Positions 43,303-52,129 of a DNA stretch of 64,000 nucleotides are shown here, piece after piece. The stretch comes from Treponema socranskii subsp. buccale (GTDB lineage: Bacteria > Spirochaetota > Spirochaetia > Treponematales > Treponemataceae). Positions within the stretch are counted from its first letter, which is position 1; every line of letters starts with the position of its first letter. The position numbers and the translations under genes are program-made. The notes under the pieces are model-generated. The model ran no database searches. It saw nothing but the letters and a program-made list of their open reading frames with translations, and was not told the DNA's origin. The stretch covers positions 558,001-622,000 of the forward strand of contig NZ_CP054258.1 of the NCBI RefSeq assembly GCF_024181585.1, read 5' to 3'.

Positions 43303-43436
43303 CGGTGCGTGTAAGCACACATGTACATCCGCGAGTTTGCGAAGCAAACTCGTCAGTGAGGCGAAGCCGAACGAAGTTCTCGTCGAAAGCACAGCTTTAT
43401 CAAGCTTATGCTTTCAACACTCGACATTCAACCTAT

Positions 43437-44468
43437 TTATTTTTTAATCGTGACGTGCTCTTCGAATGCCGTGCGGATCGAATCGCGTTCTTTGTAACAT
43501 TTTTCCCAATCGATCGGGATCGTCTTTGCGTACACTTCGCTGTTCGGAATGGAATCGTAGGGAACGTAATCGACGTCGCCTCTCACCGAATGCATCCAGC
43601 CGTCTACCATGCACTGCTGTCCGTCTTTGCCGAGCAGCCAGTCGGTCACCGCTTCGCACGCTTTGATATTGTTGTTTGCGCACCATTTTTCGTTGACCGT
43701 CATAACCGTCGACGGGATGCACAATACTCCGTCTTCGGGGTAGATGACCGCGAGCTTCGAACCTTCTTCCTGCCGTTTTTTCAATACGGATTCTTCGAGT
43801 ATCATGATCTCTTTGCATTCGCCGGTTTCAAGCTTGGTGAGCGCGACGGAGCCGGATTCGATGGCGACTCGCTGCTTTCCGAGGCCGACAAAATAGTCTT
43901 CACCGTACGCGTCGAGGAGGCCGACGATCGAAGCCATAGCCGTACCCGACGTGAGCGGGTTCGACATGGAACTGTAGCCGGTAAGACGCGGATCGGTTGC
44001 GAAGTCTTTGAGCGTCACGGGAATTTCTTTTGTGGAATATTTTTCGGGATTGTATGCGAGAACCATCGTGCAGATGCGTACCGGGTACCACGCGCCCTCT
44101 TTATCGTATTCGAACGAAAGGGAAGCCGCTTCCGGCGACATATAATTGTGCAGCATGCCGTTTTCTTTCAATTCGAGCGAATAGGCGGGTTCGGCGACCA
44201 TCATCATATCGCAGCCGAGTTTGCCGCTGTCTTTTTCCGCAGCGATTTTAGCTTGGATTTTTCCGGTGCCGCCGTAAAAGAATTCCGCTTCGAGATTCGG
44301 GAATTGCGCTTTGAGCTTTTTGCTTACCGCATCGATGACGTCTTCGTACATCGACGTATAGATGACGATTTTGCCGCTGACGTCGCTTGCGGATGCATTT
44401 TTATCGGCTTTTTTACATCCGACGAAGACCAGTGCAAACAATACGAGTACCCCTGCCAACTTTTTCAT
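43437..44468 (-). CDS. iron(III)-type ABC transporter substrate-binding lipoprotein
   Basis: Binding protein of 343 residues for the ABC system to its left. MKKLAGVLVLFALVFVGC forms a signal peptide with lipobox VFVGC. The mature part follows the FbpA-like pattern: KIVIYTSMYEDVIDAVSKKL, AEFFYGGTGKIQAKIAAE, GAWYPVRICTMVLAYNPEK and later SGTAMASIVGLL. Two adjacent Tyr residues typical of Fe3+-binding FbpA are not obvious, so iron is the likely but not certain substrate. Start 44468 has GGAGG 5 nt upstream. It is the first gene of the operon, behind a long structured leader. Confidence 0.88.
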   Translation of the reverse strand: MKKLAGVLVLFALVFVGCKKADKNASASDVSGKIVIYTSMYEDVIDAVSKKLKAQFPNLEAEFFYGGTGKIQAKIAAEKDSGKLGCDMMMVAEPAYSLELKENGMLHNYMSPEAASLSFEYDKEGAWYPVRICTMVLAYNPEKYSTKEIPVTLKDFATDPRLTGYSSMSNPLTSGTAMASIVGLLDAYGEDYFVGLGKQRVAIESGSVALTKLETGECKEIMILEESVLKKRQEEGSKLAVIYPEDGVLCIPSTVMTVNEKWCANNNIKACEAVTDWLLGKDGQQCMVDGWMHSVRGDVDYVPYDSIPNSEVYAKTIPIDWEKCYKERDSIRTAFEEHVTIKK

Positions 44469-44480
44469 AAAATCCTCCAT

Positions 44481-44521
44481 AAAAACTTTTGCAGGAAATA
44501 TCAATTTCCGAAAAAGTTTTT
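44481..44521 (-). promoter_or_regulatory. leader hairpin H3, copy c (upstream of the binding-protein gene)
   Basis: Outer stem AAAAACTTTT/AAAAGTTTTT, inner stem GGAAAT/ATTTCC, tetraloop ATCA, internal loop GCA/GA. It ends directly before the ribosome site. Beside it is a second hairpin GTGCGC-GTAA-GCGCAC (44526-44541). Confidence 0.65.
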
Positions 44522-44553
44522 AGTCGTGCGCGTAAGCGCACACGTTCAATAGT

Positions 44554-44682
44554 CGAGTTTGCAAAATAAAGTCTATCGTATTCATTCGATTTTTATCGAA
44601 ACGGTACGTATACACGTCTTCTGCAAACATCCAAGCAAACTCGAAATAAAAAGTGTCGGCGATATTTCAGACGACACTTTTT
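44554..44682 (-). promoter_or_regulatory. leader hairpins H1 and H0, copy c
   Basis: CGAGTTTGC at 44554 pairs with GCAAACTCG at 44635 across about 70 nt; 4 nt away H0 (44648-44682) has an 11-bp stem AAAAAGTGTCG/CGACACTTTTT closing the 13-nt loop GCGATATTTCAGA (plus strand). In the direction of the ABC operon, H0 ends in five T, so it could also act as an attenuator. Confidence 0.6.
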
Positions 44683-44758
44683 ATCATACCTCCATAAAGA
44701 GACCGAATTGATGACATATCGATGATGGAATGCCCTTTCGGTTCCGATTAATGCTTTC

Positions 44759-44764
44759 ATTATA
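44759..44764 (-). promoter_or_regulatory. -10 box of the iron-type ABC operon
   Basis: Perfect TATAAT on the minus strand about 290 nt before the binding-protein start; the -35 is weak (TTGCGT at 16 nt). The resulting long leader holds the H0, H1, H2 and H3 hairpins. Confidence 0.45.
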
Positions 44765-44847
44765 TCATGAGATTTTCAAAACGCAAGAAAAAAATCGGTA
44801 TCGATCGTTTCGACGCCGTCCGATAAAATTAAATCGCTATAATTTTC

Positions 44848-44876
44848 TTGACGCTTCGCTCGCCGCTTAGTACATT
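44848..44876 (+). promoter_or_regulatory. promoter of grpE-dnaK
   Basis: TTGACG, 17 nt, TACATT, with a leader of about 25 nt. No CIRCE operator (TTAGCACTC/GAGTGCTAA) is visible here. Confidence 0.5.
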
Positions 44877-44906
44877 TATAGTAAATACTTTTACAGGTGA
44901 CAGTAC

Positions 44907-45635
44907 ATGGGTGAATCGGAAAAGAAAGAAAAAACGAAAAACGAAGCGCCGAACGGTACGACGCCGGGAGGCGAAGCGCACACCGGGGTGACGCCGCCGA
45001 AATGCGAAGAAAAGGCAAACGGCGGAAAAGATGCTGCGGACTGCAAATCTGCTGAAAATACCTGCGCCTCCGAAAAATCGGGCGAAACGCCTTCGACGGA
45101 AGATTCGGGTAAAGATACGGTTTCGGAGCTTGAAAAGCAAATCGACGCGCTCAAAAAAGAAAACGCCGATTTGAAAGATCAAGTGCTGCGCCGTGCGGCT
45201 GATTTCGACAATTACCGCAAGCGTATGCTGAAAGAAAAACAGGACGTATTCGACTACGCGAACGAAAATCTTTTGCACGATCTGCTCGAAAGTCTCGACA
45301 ATTTCGACCGTACGGTAGACGCTGCGTCGAACGCGAAAGACGTCAAATCGATCGCCGACGGCGTAAAGATGATAAACGCGTCGCTCGTCAAAATGCTCGA
45401 AGACAAATACAATCTGTCGAGCTACGGAGCGGTAGGCGATACGTTCAATCCCGACGAACACGAAGCGATCGGCAGCGTGCAGGGAGCTGTTGCCGAACCG
45501 GTTTTAAAAGAAGTATATTTAAAGGGATACAAGTTAAAAGACAGAATTATCAGACACGCAAAGGTTATGGTGACAATGCCCGACGGTTCGGTTCAATCGG
45601 ACGAAAAAGCCGGACAGAAATCCGATTCGAAATAA
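44907..45635 (+). CDS. grpE: GrpE nucleotide exchange factor
   Basis: Co-chaperone that releases ADP from DnaK. 242 residues: a charged low-complexity first 65 residues, a coiled coil around 70-110 (VSELEKQIDALKKENADLKD), then the GrpE core RAADFDNYRKRMLKEKQDV, LLHDLLESLDNFDRTVD and the beta domain NPDEHEAIGSV, VLKEVYLKGYKLKDRIIRHAKVMV. It directly precedes dnaK (16 nt), as usual. Confidence 0.96.
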   Translation: MGESEKKEKTKNEAPNGTTPGGEAHTGVTPPKCEEKANGGKDAADCKSAENTCASEKSGETPSTEDSGKDTVSELEKQIDALKKENADLKDQVLRRAADFDNYRKRMLKEKQDVFDYANENLLHDLLESLDNFDRTVDAASNAKDVKSIADGVKMINASLVKMLEDKYNLSSYGAVGDTFNPDEHEAIGSVQGAVAEPVLKEVYLKGYKLKDRIIRHAKVMVTMPDGSVQSDEKAGQKSDSK

Positions 45636-45651
45636 TTGAGGAGATATTGAC

Positions 45652-47601
45652 ATGGGAAAAATTATCGGTATTGATTTAGGAACAACGAATTCATGCGTCG
45701 CCGTTATGGAAAACGGTGAACCGGTCGTCATTCAGAATTCCGAAGGCGGGAGAACCACTCCGTCCATCGTCGGCTTTACGTCGAAGGGCGATCGCATCGT
45801 CGGGCTTCCGGCAAAAAACCAAATGGTGACGAACCCGAAGAATACGGTGTATTCCATTAAGCGCCTCATCGGGCACCGCTTTTCCGAATTGAAGGGAGAA
45901 GCGACGAAGCTGCCGTACAAGGTTATCGACCACGGTGAAGACGTAAGAGTCGAAATCGAGCAGAACGGCGAAAAAAAGCAGTACAGCCCGCAGGAGATCA
46001 GCGCTTTCATTTTGCAAAAGATGAAAAAGACGGCGGAAGATTACCTCGGTCAGCCGGTGACGGAAGCGGTTATTACGGTGCCCGCGTATTTCAACGACGC
46101 GCAGCGCCAGGCGACAAAGGATGCCGGCAAAATCGCAGGTTTGGACGTCAAGCGGATCATCAACGAACCGACCGCAGCTTCTCTCGCTTTCGGTTTCAAT
46201 AAAGATTCGACGAAAGAAAAGACGATAGCGGTCTACGATTTGGGCGGCGGTACTTTCGATATTTCCATCCTCGAGCTCGGCAACGGCGTTTTCGAAGTCA
46301 AATCGACGAACGGCAATACGCAGCTCGGCGGCGACGACTGGGACAGGCGAATCATCAACTGGCTCGTCGACGAGTTTAAAAAAGATACCGGCGGCATCGA
46401 TCTGTCGAAAGACGCGATGGCGATGCAGCGCCTGCGCGAAGCTGCGGAAAACGCGAAGATTCAGCTTTCGTCGCAGACGACGGCGGACATCAATCTGCCC
46501 TTTATCACTGCCGACGCGTCAGGCCCCAAGCACTTGCAAAAGACGCTGACGCGCGCTCAGTTTGAAGCGATGACGGCGGACTTGCTCGACGCGACGAAAG
46601 AGCCGTGCAAAAAAGCAATGAGCGATGCGGGCATTACGCCGGATAAAATCGACGAAGTGCTGCTCGTCGGCGGTTCGAGCCGTATGCCCAAAGTGCAGGA
46701 AGTCGTCAAAGCGATTTTCGGAAAAGAAGGCAACCGCTCGGTAAACCCCGATGAAGCGGTCGCGGTAGGCGCTGCGATTCAGGGCGGCGTTTTGGGCGGA
46801 GACGTCAAAGACGTGCTCCTCCTCGACGTAACGCCGCTTTCGCTCGGTATCGAAACGATGGGCGGCGTCTTTACGAAGCTCATTCCGCGCAATACGACGA
46901 TCCCGACGAAAAAGAGTCAAATCTTTTCGACGGCGGCCGACGGACAGACGGCGGTATCGATTCACGTACTGCAGGGAGAGCGCGAGATGGCGGCGCAAAA
47001 CCGCACGCTCGGCAATTTCGACCTCGTCGGTATCCCGGCGGCTCCCCGCGGAGTACCGCAGATCGAAGTCACGTTCGACATCGATGCGAACGGTATCGTT
47101 CACGTCAGCGCAAAGGATTTGGGCACGGGCAAAGAACAGCACATCCAAATCACCTCATCGAGCGGTTTGAGCGAAGAGGAAATCAACCGTATGGTAAAAG
47201 ATGCGGAAGCGAACGCCGCGGCCGATAAAGCCAAACGCGAAAGCGTCGATGCGCGAAACGATGCGGACAGCCTCATCTACGCGACGGAAAAGACGCTCAA
47301 AGATTTGGGCGACAAAGTAAACGCTGCGGACAAGCAGGCGATCGATGACGCCGTTGCGGCGCTGAAAAAAGCGCTCGAAGGCGACAACGTCGAAGAGATC
47401 AAGTCGAAAACGGAAGCGCTCAAGCAGGCCTCGTATAAAATCGCCGAAGAAGTGTACAAACAGCAAGCCGCACAGCAGCAGGGCGCAGGAAGCCAAGCGC
47501 AAAGCGGCGGTGCGGGCACCGATCAGGGCGCCTCGCAGTCGGGCGGTTTCGACAAAGGCAAAGCCGACGATGCCGAATACGAAGTGCACGACGACAAATA
47601 A
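45652..47601 (+). CDS. dnaK: chaperone DnaK (Hsp70)
   Basis: Hsp70 chaperone of 649 residues. N-terminal [17 protein letters not shown], the phosphate loops [14 protein letters not shown] and [15 protein letters not shown], the linker [18 protein letters not shown] and a helical lid are all present. The end is Gln/Gly-rich and then acidic ([12 protein letters not shown]), slightly different from the EVKDD of E. coli. GAGGAG precedes ATG 45652. A terminator lies 95 nt downstream. Confidence 0.98.
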   Translation: MGKIIGIDLGTTNSCVAVMENGEPVVIQNSEGGRTTPSIVGFTSKGDRIVGLPAKNQMVTNPKNTVYSIKRLIGHRFSELKGEATKLPYKVIDHGEDVRVEIEQNGEKKQYSPQEISAFILQKMKKTAEDYLGQPVTEAVITVPAYFNDAQRQATKDAGKIAGLDVKRIINEPTAASLAFGFNKDSTKEKTIAVYDLGGGTFDISILELGNGVFEVKSTNGNTQLGGDDWDRRIINWLVDEFKKDTGGIDLSKDAMAMQRLREAAENAKIQLSSQTTADINLPFITADASGPKHLQKTLTRAQFEAMTADLLDATKEPCKKAMSDAGITPDKIDEVLLVGGSSRMPKVQEVVKAIFGKEGNRSVNPDEAVAVGAAIQGGVLGGDVKDVLLLDVTPLSLGIETMGGVFTKLIPRNTTIPTKKSQIFSTAADGQTAVSIHVLQGEREMAAQNRTLGNFDLVGIPAAPRGVPQIEVTFDIDANGIVHVSAKDLGTGKEQHIQITSSSGLSEEEINRMVKDAEANAAADKAKRESVDARNDADSLIYATEKTLKDLGDKVNAADKQAIDDAVAALKKALEGDNVEEIKSKTEALKQASYKIAEEVYKQQAAQQQGAGSQAQSGGAGTDQGASQSGGFDKGKADDAEYEVHDDK

Positions 47602-47694
47602 AGCGCATACAGGGCTTCGGCGATGTTGCGAAGCCCGGTATCGAAACGGATATGAGTGCCGCAGGCGTTTTGCCCGGCCTCTCCGTAAGACGTG

Positions 47695-47731
47695 AAAACA
47701 CCTCCGTACGATTGCGTCGGAGGTGTTTTTT
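47695..47731 (+). terminator. intrinsic terminator between dnaK and dnaJ
   Basis: AACACCTCCG/CGGAGGTGTT with an 11-nt loop and a run of six T after it. dnaJ therefore probably has its own promoter; TTGCGT-18-TATAGT inside and after the hairpin is a candidate. Confidence 0.8.
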
Positions 47732-47770
47732 ATGGTATAGTTTTTCGAAGATTGATTTTTGGCAGAAGAT

Positions 47771-48910
47771 ATGGCGGAAAAACGTGATTATTACGAAGTG
47801 CTCGGTGTCGAAAAAAGCGCTTCTCTCGACGATATTAAAAAGGCGTACCGTAAACTTGCGATAAAATATCATCCCGACAGAAATCCGGGCGATAAGGCGG
47901 CCGAAGAAAAATTCAAAGAAGCGACGGAAGCGTACGAAGTGCTTTCCGACGACAAAAAGCGTCCCCTCTACGATCAATACGGTTTTGCAGGCGTCGACGG
48001 CGCGGCCTCGGGCGGAGCGCAGTACTCTCACGCGTTTCACGATTTCAGCGACCTTTTCGGCGGCATGGGCGGCGGTTTCGGCGATATATTCGAAAACATT
48101 TTCGGCGGCGGATTTTCATCTTCGAGAAGGACTTCCGACGGGCATGCTCAGGGCGCGACGCTCCGCTACGATTTGGAAATTTCATTTAAAGCTGCAGTAT
48201 TCGGTACGAAAGCCGAAATCCGCTTTACGCACAACGAAGTCTGCGGTACCTGTCACGGCACGGGCGGGGCTGCGGGTTCAAGCCGTAAAACCTGTCCCGC
48301 GTGTCAGGGAACAGGGCAGATCCGGCAGAGCGCGGGATTTTTTGCGATGCAGCAAACCTGTCCGACCTGCCGCGGAACCGGCACGGTCATCGACAATCCG
48401 TGTCCCGTATGTCACGGCACGGGTTTGCAGGAAAAAAATAAAATGATGACGCTGACGATTCCCGCAGGCGTCGACAACGGCAAGAGAATCGACATACCGC
48501 ATCAGGGAGACGCGGGACGAAACGGAGGACAGGCGGGAGATTTGATCGTCGTCATCCACGTCGCCGAAGATCGATTTTTCGAGCGTTCGGGGCAGGATCT
48601 CTATTGTGCCGTTCCGATTACGATGGCGCAGGCTTGTCTCGGTGCCGAGATAACGATACCGCTCCTCGACGACAAGCGCGTGAGCCTCAAAGTACCTGCC
48701 GGAACGTCGAACGGAAAGCTTTTGCGCATCAAAGGCGAAGGTGTGCCGTACACGGGTACTTCCCGCCGCGGAGATCTCTACGTCAAAATTGTCGTGCAAG
48801 TGCCTTCCCGCATGAGCGCGCAGCAAAAGGCGCTCCTCGAACAATACCTCTCCCTCGAAAATCCGACGACGTCTCCCTCACTCATTCCGCTCGAATCGCT
48901 CAGCCGCTGA
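47771..48910 (+). CDS. dnaJ: chaperone DnaJ (Hsp40)
   Basis: Type I Hsp40 of 379 residues. It has the J domain with [10 protein letters not shown] (HPD), a Gly/Phe-rich segment ([18 protein letters not shown]), four zinc repeats CxxCxGxG ([32 protein letters not shown]) and the C-terminal client-binding region. ATG 47771 is chosen to give [12 protein letters not shown], the normal start; a TTG four codons upstream also lies in frame. Confidence 0.97.
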   Translation: MAEKRDYYEVLGVEKSASLDDIKKAYRKLAIKYHPDRNPGDKAAEEKFKEATEAYEVLSDDKKRPLYDQYGFAGVDGAASGGAQYSHAFHDFSDLFGGMGGGFGDIFENIFGGGFSSSRRTSDGHAQGATLRYDLEISFKAAVFGTKAEIRFTHNEVCGTCHGTGGAAGSSRKTCPACQGTGQIRQSAGFFAMQQTCPTCRGTGTVIDNPCPVCHGTGLQEKNKMMTLTIPAGVDNGKRIDIPHQGDAGRNGGQAGDLIVVIHVAEDRFFERSGQDLYCAVPITMAQACLGAEITIPLLDDKRVSLKVPAGTSNGKLLRIKGEGVPYTGTSRRGDLYVKIVVQVPSRMSAQQKALLEQYLSLENPTTSPSLIPLESLSR

Positions 48911-49008
48911 AAAACGCCTGCGCTTCGGTGTTTTGCCGAAGCGAAATTCGATTTTAAAAAGGATGCAGTTTTCGCTTCTGTCTTAAAACGGTAATCGATA
49001 AAGCGCCG

Positions 49009-49265
49009 CAGGGCTTACGCATGAGAATCTATATTCCTCAAAAAATAACCATTACCGTAAAAAATCGGCTGCACTCCCGGCAGCAGCCCTGCCGTTCGCC
49101 GCGGCAGACCGTGATTGGAATCGGACTGCGCGAACTTTTTTACCAAAAAGTTCGCTTGCCATCGGTCTGAGCGGCTCGGCGGCATTGCCGCTGCCTCGCG
49201 TTCCGCCTTTTTTATTTTATATTATGTCTCTTTTCTGTGTATACATTTTTCATGCGTAATCCCTG
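49009..49265 (+). mobile_element. 257-bp MITE, copy 2, with 10-bp target duplication
   Basis: Same element as 29106-29362 with four differences. TAAAGCGCCG is repeated exactly outside both ends (48999-49008 and 49266-49275). The insertion lies 9 bp upstream of the -35 box of ilvC. Frames inside it (for example the start of 49115-49384) recur in copy 1 only because the DNA is repeated. Confidence 0.88.
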
Positions 49266-49284
49266 TAAAGCGCCGTGATTTATC

Positions 49285-49313
49285 TTTACGCACGAGGTCT
49301 ATTCGTCTATACT
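49285..49313 (+). promoter_or_regulatory. promoter of ilvC
   Basis: TTTACG, 17 nt, TATACT. Leader of about 70 nt. Confidence 0.5.
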
Positions 49314-49388
49314 GTACCCGTTTGAGCGGGCGGCAAAAACGCCCTCGAACAATTCATTTTAATAATAATGTATCGCAGAGGTGATTGT

Positions 49389-50876
49389 ATGGGTGAACGA
49401 AAAAATTATTTTAATTCGATTCCGTGGCGCGAAGCGCGCTTGCAGCTCGGTCATTGCCGTTCCATGGCGAAAGACGAATTCGATGACGGTGTAAAAGCGC
49501 TCAAGGGCAAAAAGATCGTCATCGTCGGCTGCGGCGCTCAGGGTTTGAATCAGGGTTTGTGCCTGCGCGCGAGCGGTCTGGATGTCGCGTATGCGCTTCG
49601 TGAAAGCGCCGTGTCGGGAAAACGGCAGAGCTGGAAAAACGCGGTCGAAAACGGTTTTAAAGTCGGCACTTATGCCGAAATGATTCCCTCCGCCGACGTG
49701 ATCGGAAACCTGACGCCCGACAAACAGCACACGCCGGTTATCACCGAAGTTTTAAAATATGCACGTAAAGGCGTTACGATTTGGTATTCGCACGGATTCA
49801 ATATCGTCGAAGAAGGCATGCAGATTCCGAAAGAGGATACCGTTATCATGTGTGCGCCGAAGGGGCCGGGCACGGAAGTCTGGCACGAATTTCAGCGCGG
49901 TTTCGGCGTGCCCGATCTCATTGCCGTGCATCCCGAAAACGATCCCGCAGGCCGCGGCTGGGCGGAAGCGAAAGCGCTCGCAGTCGCGATGGGCGGCAGT
50001 AAAGCCGGCGTTCTCGAATCGTCTTTCGTCGCCGAAGTGAAATCCGATTTGATGGGCGAGCAGACGATTTTGTGCGGCATGCTGCAGGCGGGCACTATCG
50101 TGTGCTGGAATAAAATGACGGCGAACGGCATTGCGCCCGGCTATGCGGTGAAATTTCTGCAGCACGGATGGAATTATATTTCGGAAGCGCTCAAGTGGGG
50201 CGGCATTACGAATATGATGGATCGCCTGTCGAATCCTGCAAAGATCAAAGCGAACGAACTTTCAAAGCGCTTGAAAACATTGCTGACGCCGCTTTACCGC
50301 AAACACATGGACGATATCATCAGCGGCGCGTACAGTTCGACGATGATGAAAGATTGGGACAACGGCGACCGCGATCTGCTTGCGTGGCGGGAGGCGACGG
50401 GACGTCTGCCTTTTGAAACGACCGAAGAATCGAACGATGCGATTTCCGAACAGGAGTATTTCGATAAGGGCGTTTTGCTCGTCGCCATGGTAAAGTGCGG
50501 CTGCGAACTCGCATTCGAAACGATGGTCGAAGCGGGCATTATGCCGGAAAGCGCGTATTACGAATCGCTGCACGAAGTGCCGCTCATCGCAAACCTCATC
50601 GACCGCAAAAAGCTCTACGAAATGAACCGCGTCATCTCCGATACCGCAGAATACGGCTGTGCGCTCTTTGCAAACGCCGCCGTTCCCTTCCTCGAAAAGG
50701 AATTCATGCCTTCCGTCGGCATCGACGTGATCGGCAAGGGAATGAACGTTCCCGACGATTCGGTGAGCAACACGGAACTCGTTGCCGTCAACGCAGAGAT
50801 CCGCAATCACCCGATCGAAAAAGTCGGAAGCCGTCTTCGCGCGTATATGACTTCGATGAAGCCGCTTGCAGAATAA
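49389..50876 (+). CDS. ilvC: ketol-acid reductoisomerase, class II
   Basis: NADPH-dependent enzyme of branched-chain amino-acid synthesis, 495 residues, so the long (class II) form. It is very like the enterobacterial protein: [30 protein letters not shown] (nucleotide loop), [46 protein letters not shown] with the metal ligands Asp and Glu, [11 protein letters not shown] and [15 protein letters not shown]. Start ATG 49389 has AGAGG upstream. No other ilv or leu gene is nearby. The enterobacteria-like form and its isolation raise the possibility of transfer. Confidence 0.96.
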   Translation: MGERKNYFNSIPWREARLQLGHCRSMAKDEFDDGVKALKGKKIVIVGCGAQGLNQGLCLRASGLDVAYALRESAVSGKRQSWKNAVENGFKVGTYAEMIPSADVIGNLTPDKQHTPVITEVLKYARKGVTIWYSHGFNIVEEGMQIPKEDTVIMCAPKGPGTEVWHEFQRGFGVPDLIAVHPENDPAGRGWAEAKALAVAMGGSKAGVLESSFVAEVKSDLMGEQTILCGMLQAGTIVCWNKMTANGIAPGYAVKFLQHGWNYISEALKWGGITNMMDRLSNPAKIKANELSKRLKTLLTPLYRKHMDDIISGAYSSTMMKDWDNGDRDLLAWREATGRLPFETTEESNDAISEQEYFDKGVLLVAMVKCGCELAFETMVEAGIMPESAYYESLHEVPLIANLIDRKKLYEMNRVISDTAEYGCALFANAAVPFLEKEFMPSVGIDVIGKGMNVPDDSVSNTELVAVNAEIRNHPIEKVGSRLRAYMTSMKPLAE

Positions 50877-50885
50877 TGTGTTTGC

Positions 50886-50911
50886 GCGGCGCGGCCGACA
50901 GGCCGCGCCGC
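50886..50911 (+). terminator. GC-rich hairpin after ilvC
   Basis: Perfect 11-bp stem GCGGCGCGGCC/GGCCGCGCCGC with loop GACA, 10 nt after the ilvC stop. No T-run follows, so it may be a weak or Rho-assisted terminator. Confidence 0.45.
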
Positions 50912-51036
50912 CTCGTAAAAACCCATGAAAAACCGCGTAAAAATAGCAATTGTTGACGATTATATTGTCGGGCGATTATCGCGCTCGGGGCAATTAAGTT
51001 CCCGTTTATAAAGCGAAAATCGTACGGAGAAAGGCC

Positions 51037-52038
51037 ATGAAAAAAATAACGATTGCATATTTTTTGCCGCTTTTGCTTTTGGGTGCGGGATGCGCCGTGT
51101 CCGCCGAAGGTGCGAAAGAAAGAGGTACCGAACGGCAAAGCGGTGCCGCGACGATCCGCATTGTAAATTGGAATGTCGAAACTTTTTTCGATGCGCATAC
51201 CGACGGAAGCGAATATGCCGAATTCAAATCGTCAAAATCGAAGTGGGGGAGCGAGCGATATGCCGCCCGGCTCGGACGCTTGTGCGACGTGATAAAAAAA
51301 CTCAACGCCGACGTATATGTTTTCGAAGAGATAGAAAACGAAGGAGTCGTATACGATATTGCGAATATGCTCGCAGGCGGCGTGTGGGATGCTAAAAAAA
51401 ATTGGAATTACGCTTCTTTTGCCAAAGCACCCGGCGACGCGCTCGGCTGTGCCGTTCTTTCGCGTTATCCGCTCGGAGCGATGACCGTTCACGCTCTCGA
51501 TATCCGCACTCATGCGAAACAGCCGCGTATGCGTCCCCTTATCAGTTTGTCGGTGTTTGCCGGTTCCAAACGCCTTGCAGTTTGCATCAATCATTGGAAA
51601 TCGAAATTGGGCGGTGAAAAAGAAAGCGAAATCTGGCGCGATTGGCAGGCATCCGTCCTTGCCGGATTGCTGACGGAATCGGGCGGGACGGCGTTCGTAG
51701 CCTGCGGAGACTTTAACCGCGATATCGGAGAATTCGCGAAGGGTGCGGAAAGCGGCAGCGTCGTTTTATATCGGGCGGGTTTCGGCACCGTGTCCGAAAG
51801 CCTTGTCAAATCGCCGTGGCTTTCGGAAAACGCTCGCGCGATGTACAGCTATTATTATAACGGGACGGGAGAACGGATCGATCACTTTTTCATATCGGGA
51901 ACCGCGGAAGCCGTTTCATTTGCCGCCGAAACGGACGGGCCGTGGGCGGACGAAGAAGGCGTTCCTTTAAGGTATGTGATGTACACGGGACAGGGCTATT
52001 CCGATCATCTGCCGATTGCGGCGAGCATACGTTATTGA
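51037..52038 (+). CDS. endonuclease/exonuclease/phosphatase-family lipoprotein
   Basis: 333 residues. The signal peptide MKKITIAYFLPLLLLGAGC ends in a lipobox (GAGC, Cys19). The mature part is an EEP fold: IVNWNVETFFD (Asn metal ligand), DVYVFEEIEN (Glu), VCINHWKSK (His), FVACGDFNRDI (Asp/Asn) and the final SDHLPI (Asp-His). The enzyme could be a DNase, phosphodiesterase or lipid phosphatase acting at the envelope. AGAAAGG precedes ATG 51037. It is convergent with the solute-binding gene. Confidence 0.88.
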   Translation: MKKITIAYFLPLLLLGAGCAVSAEGAKERGTERQSGAATIRIVNWNVETFFDAHTDGSEYAEFKSSKSKWGSERYAARLGRLCDVIKKLNADVYVFEEIENEGVVYDIANMLAGGVWDAKKNWNYASFAKAPGDALGCAVLSRYPLGAMTVHALDIRTHAKQPRMRPLISLSVFAGSKRLAVCINHWKSKLGGEKESEIWRDWQASVLAGLLTESGGTAFVACGDFNRDIGEFAKGAESGSVVLYRAGFGTVSESLVKSPWLSENARAMYSYYYNGTGERIDHFFISGTAEAVSFAAETDGPWADEEGVPLRYVMYTGQGYSDHLPIAASIRY

Positions 52039-52129
52039 TTGTTGAACGGTGAGTTCCGAAAATATATTGACGGCTTTCGGCGAGAACTCCGTTCGCTCGG
52101 TTTTTTACTGTAGAGTTTGCAGCGGTGCT

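Noticed and set aside
44776-44906. CIRCE operator upstream of grpE-dnaK
   Set aside because: No TTAGCACTC/GAGTGCTAA pair is present in the region; only an ordinary promoter is seen.
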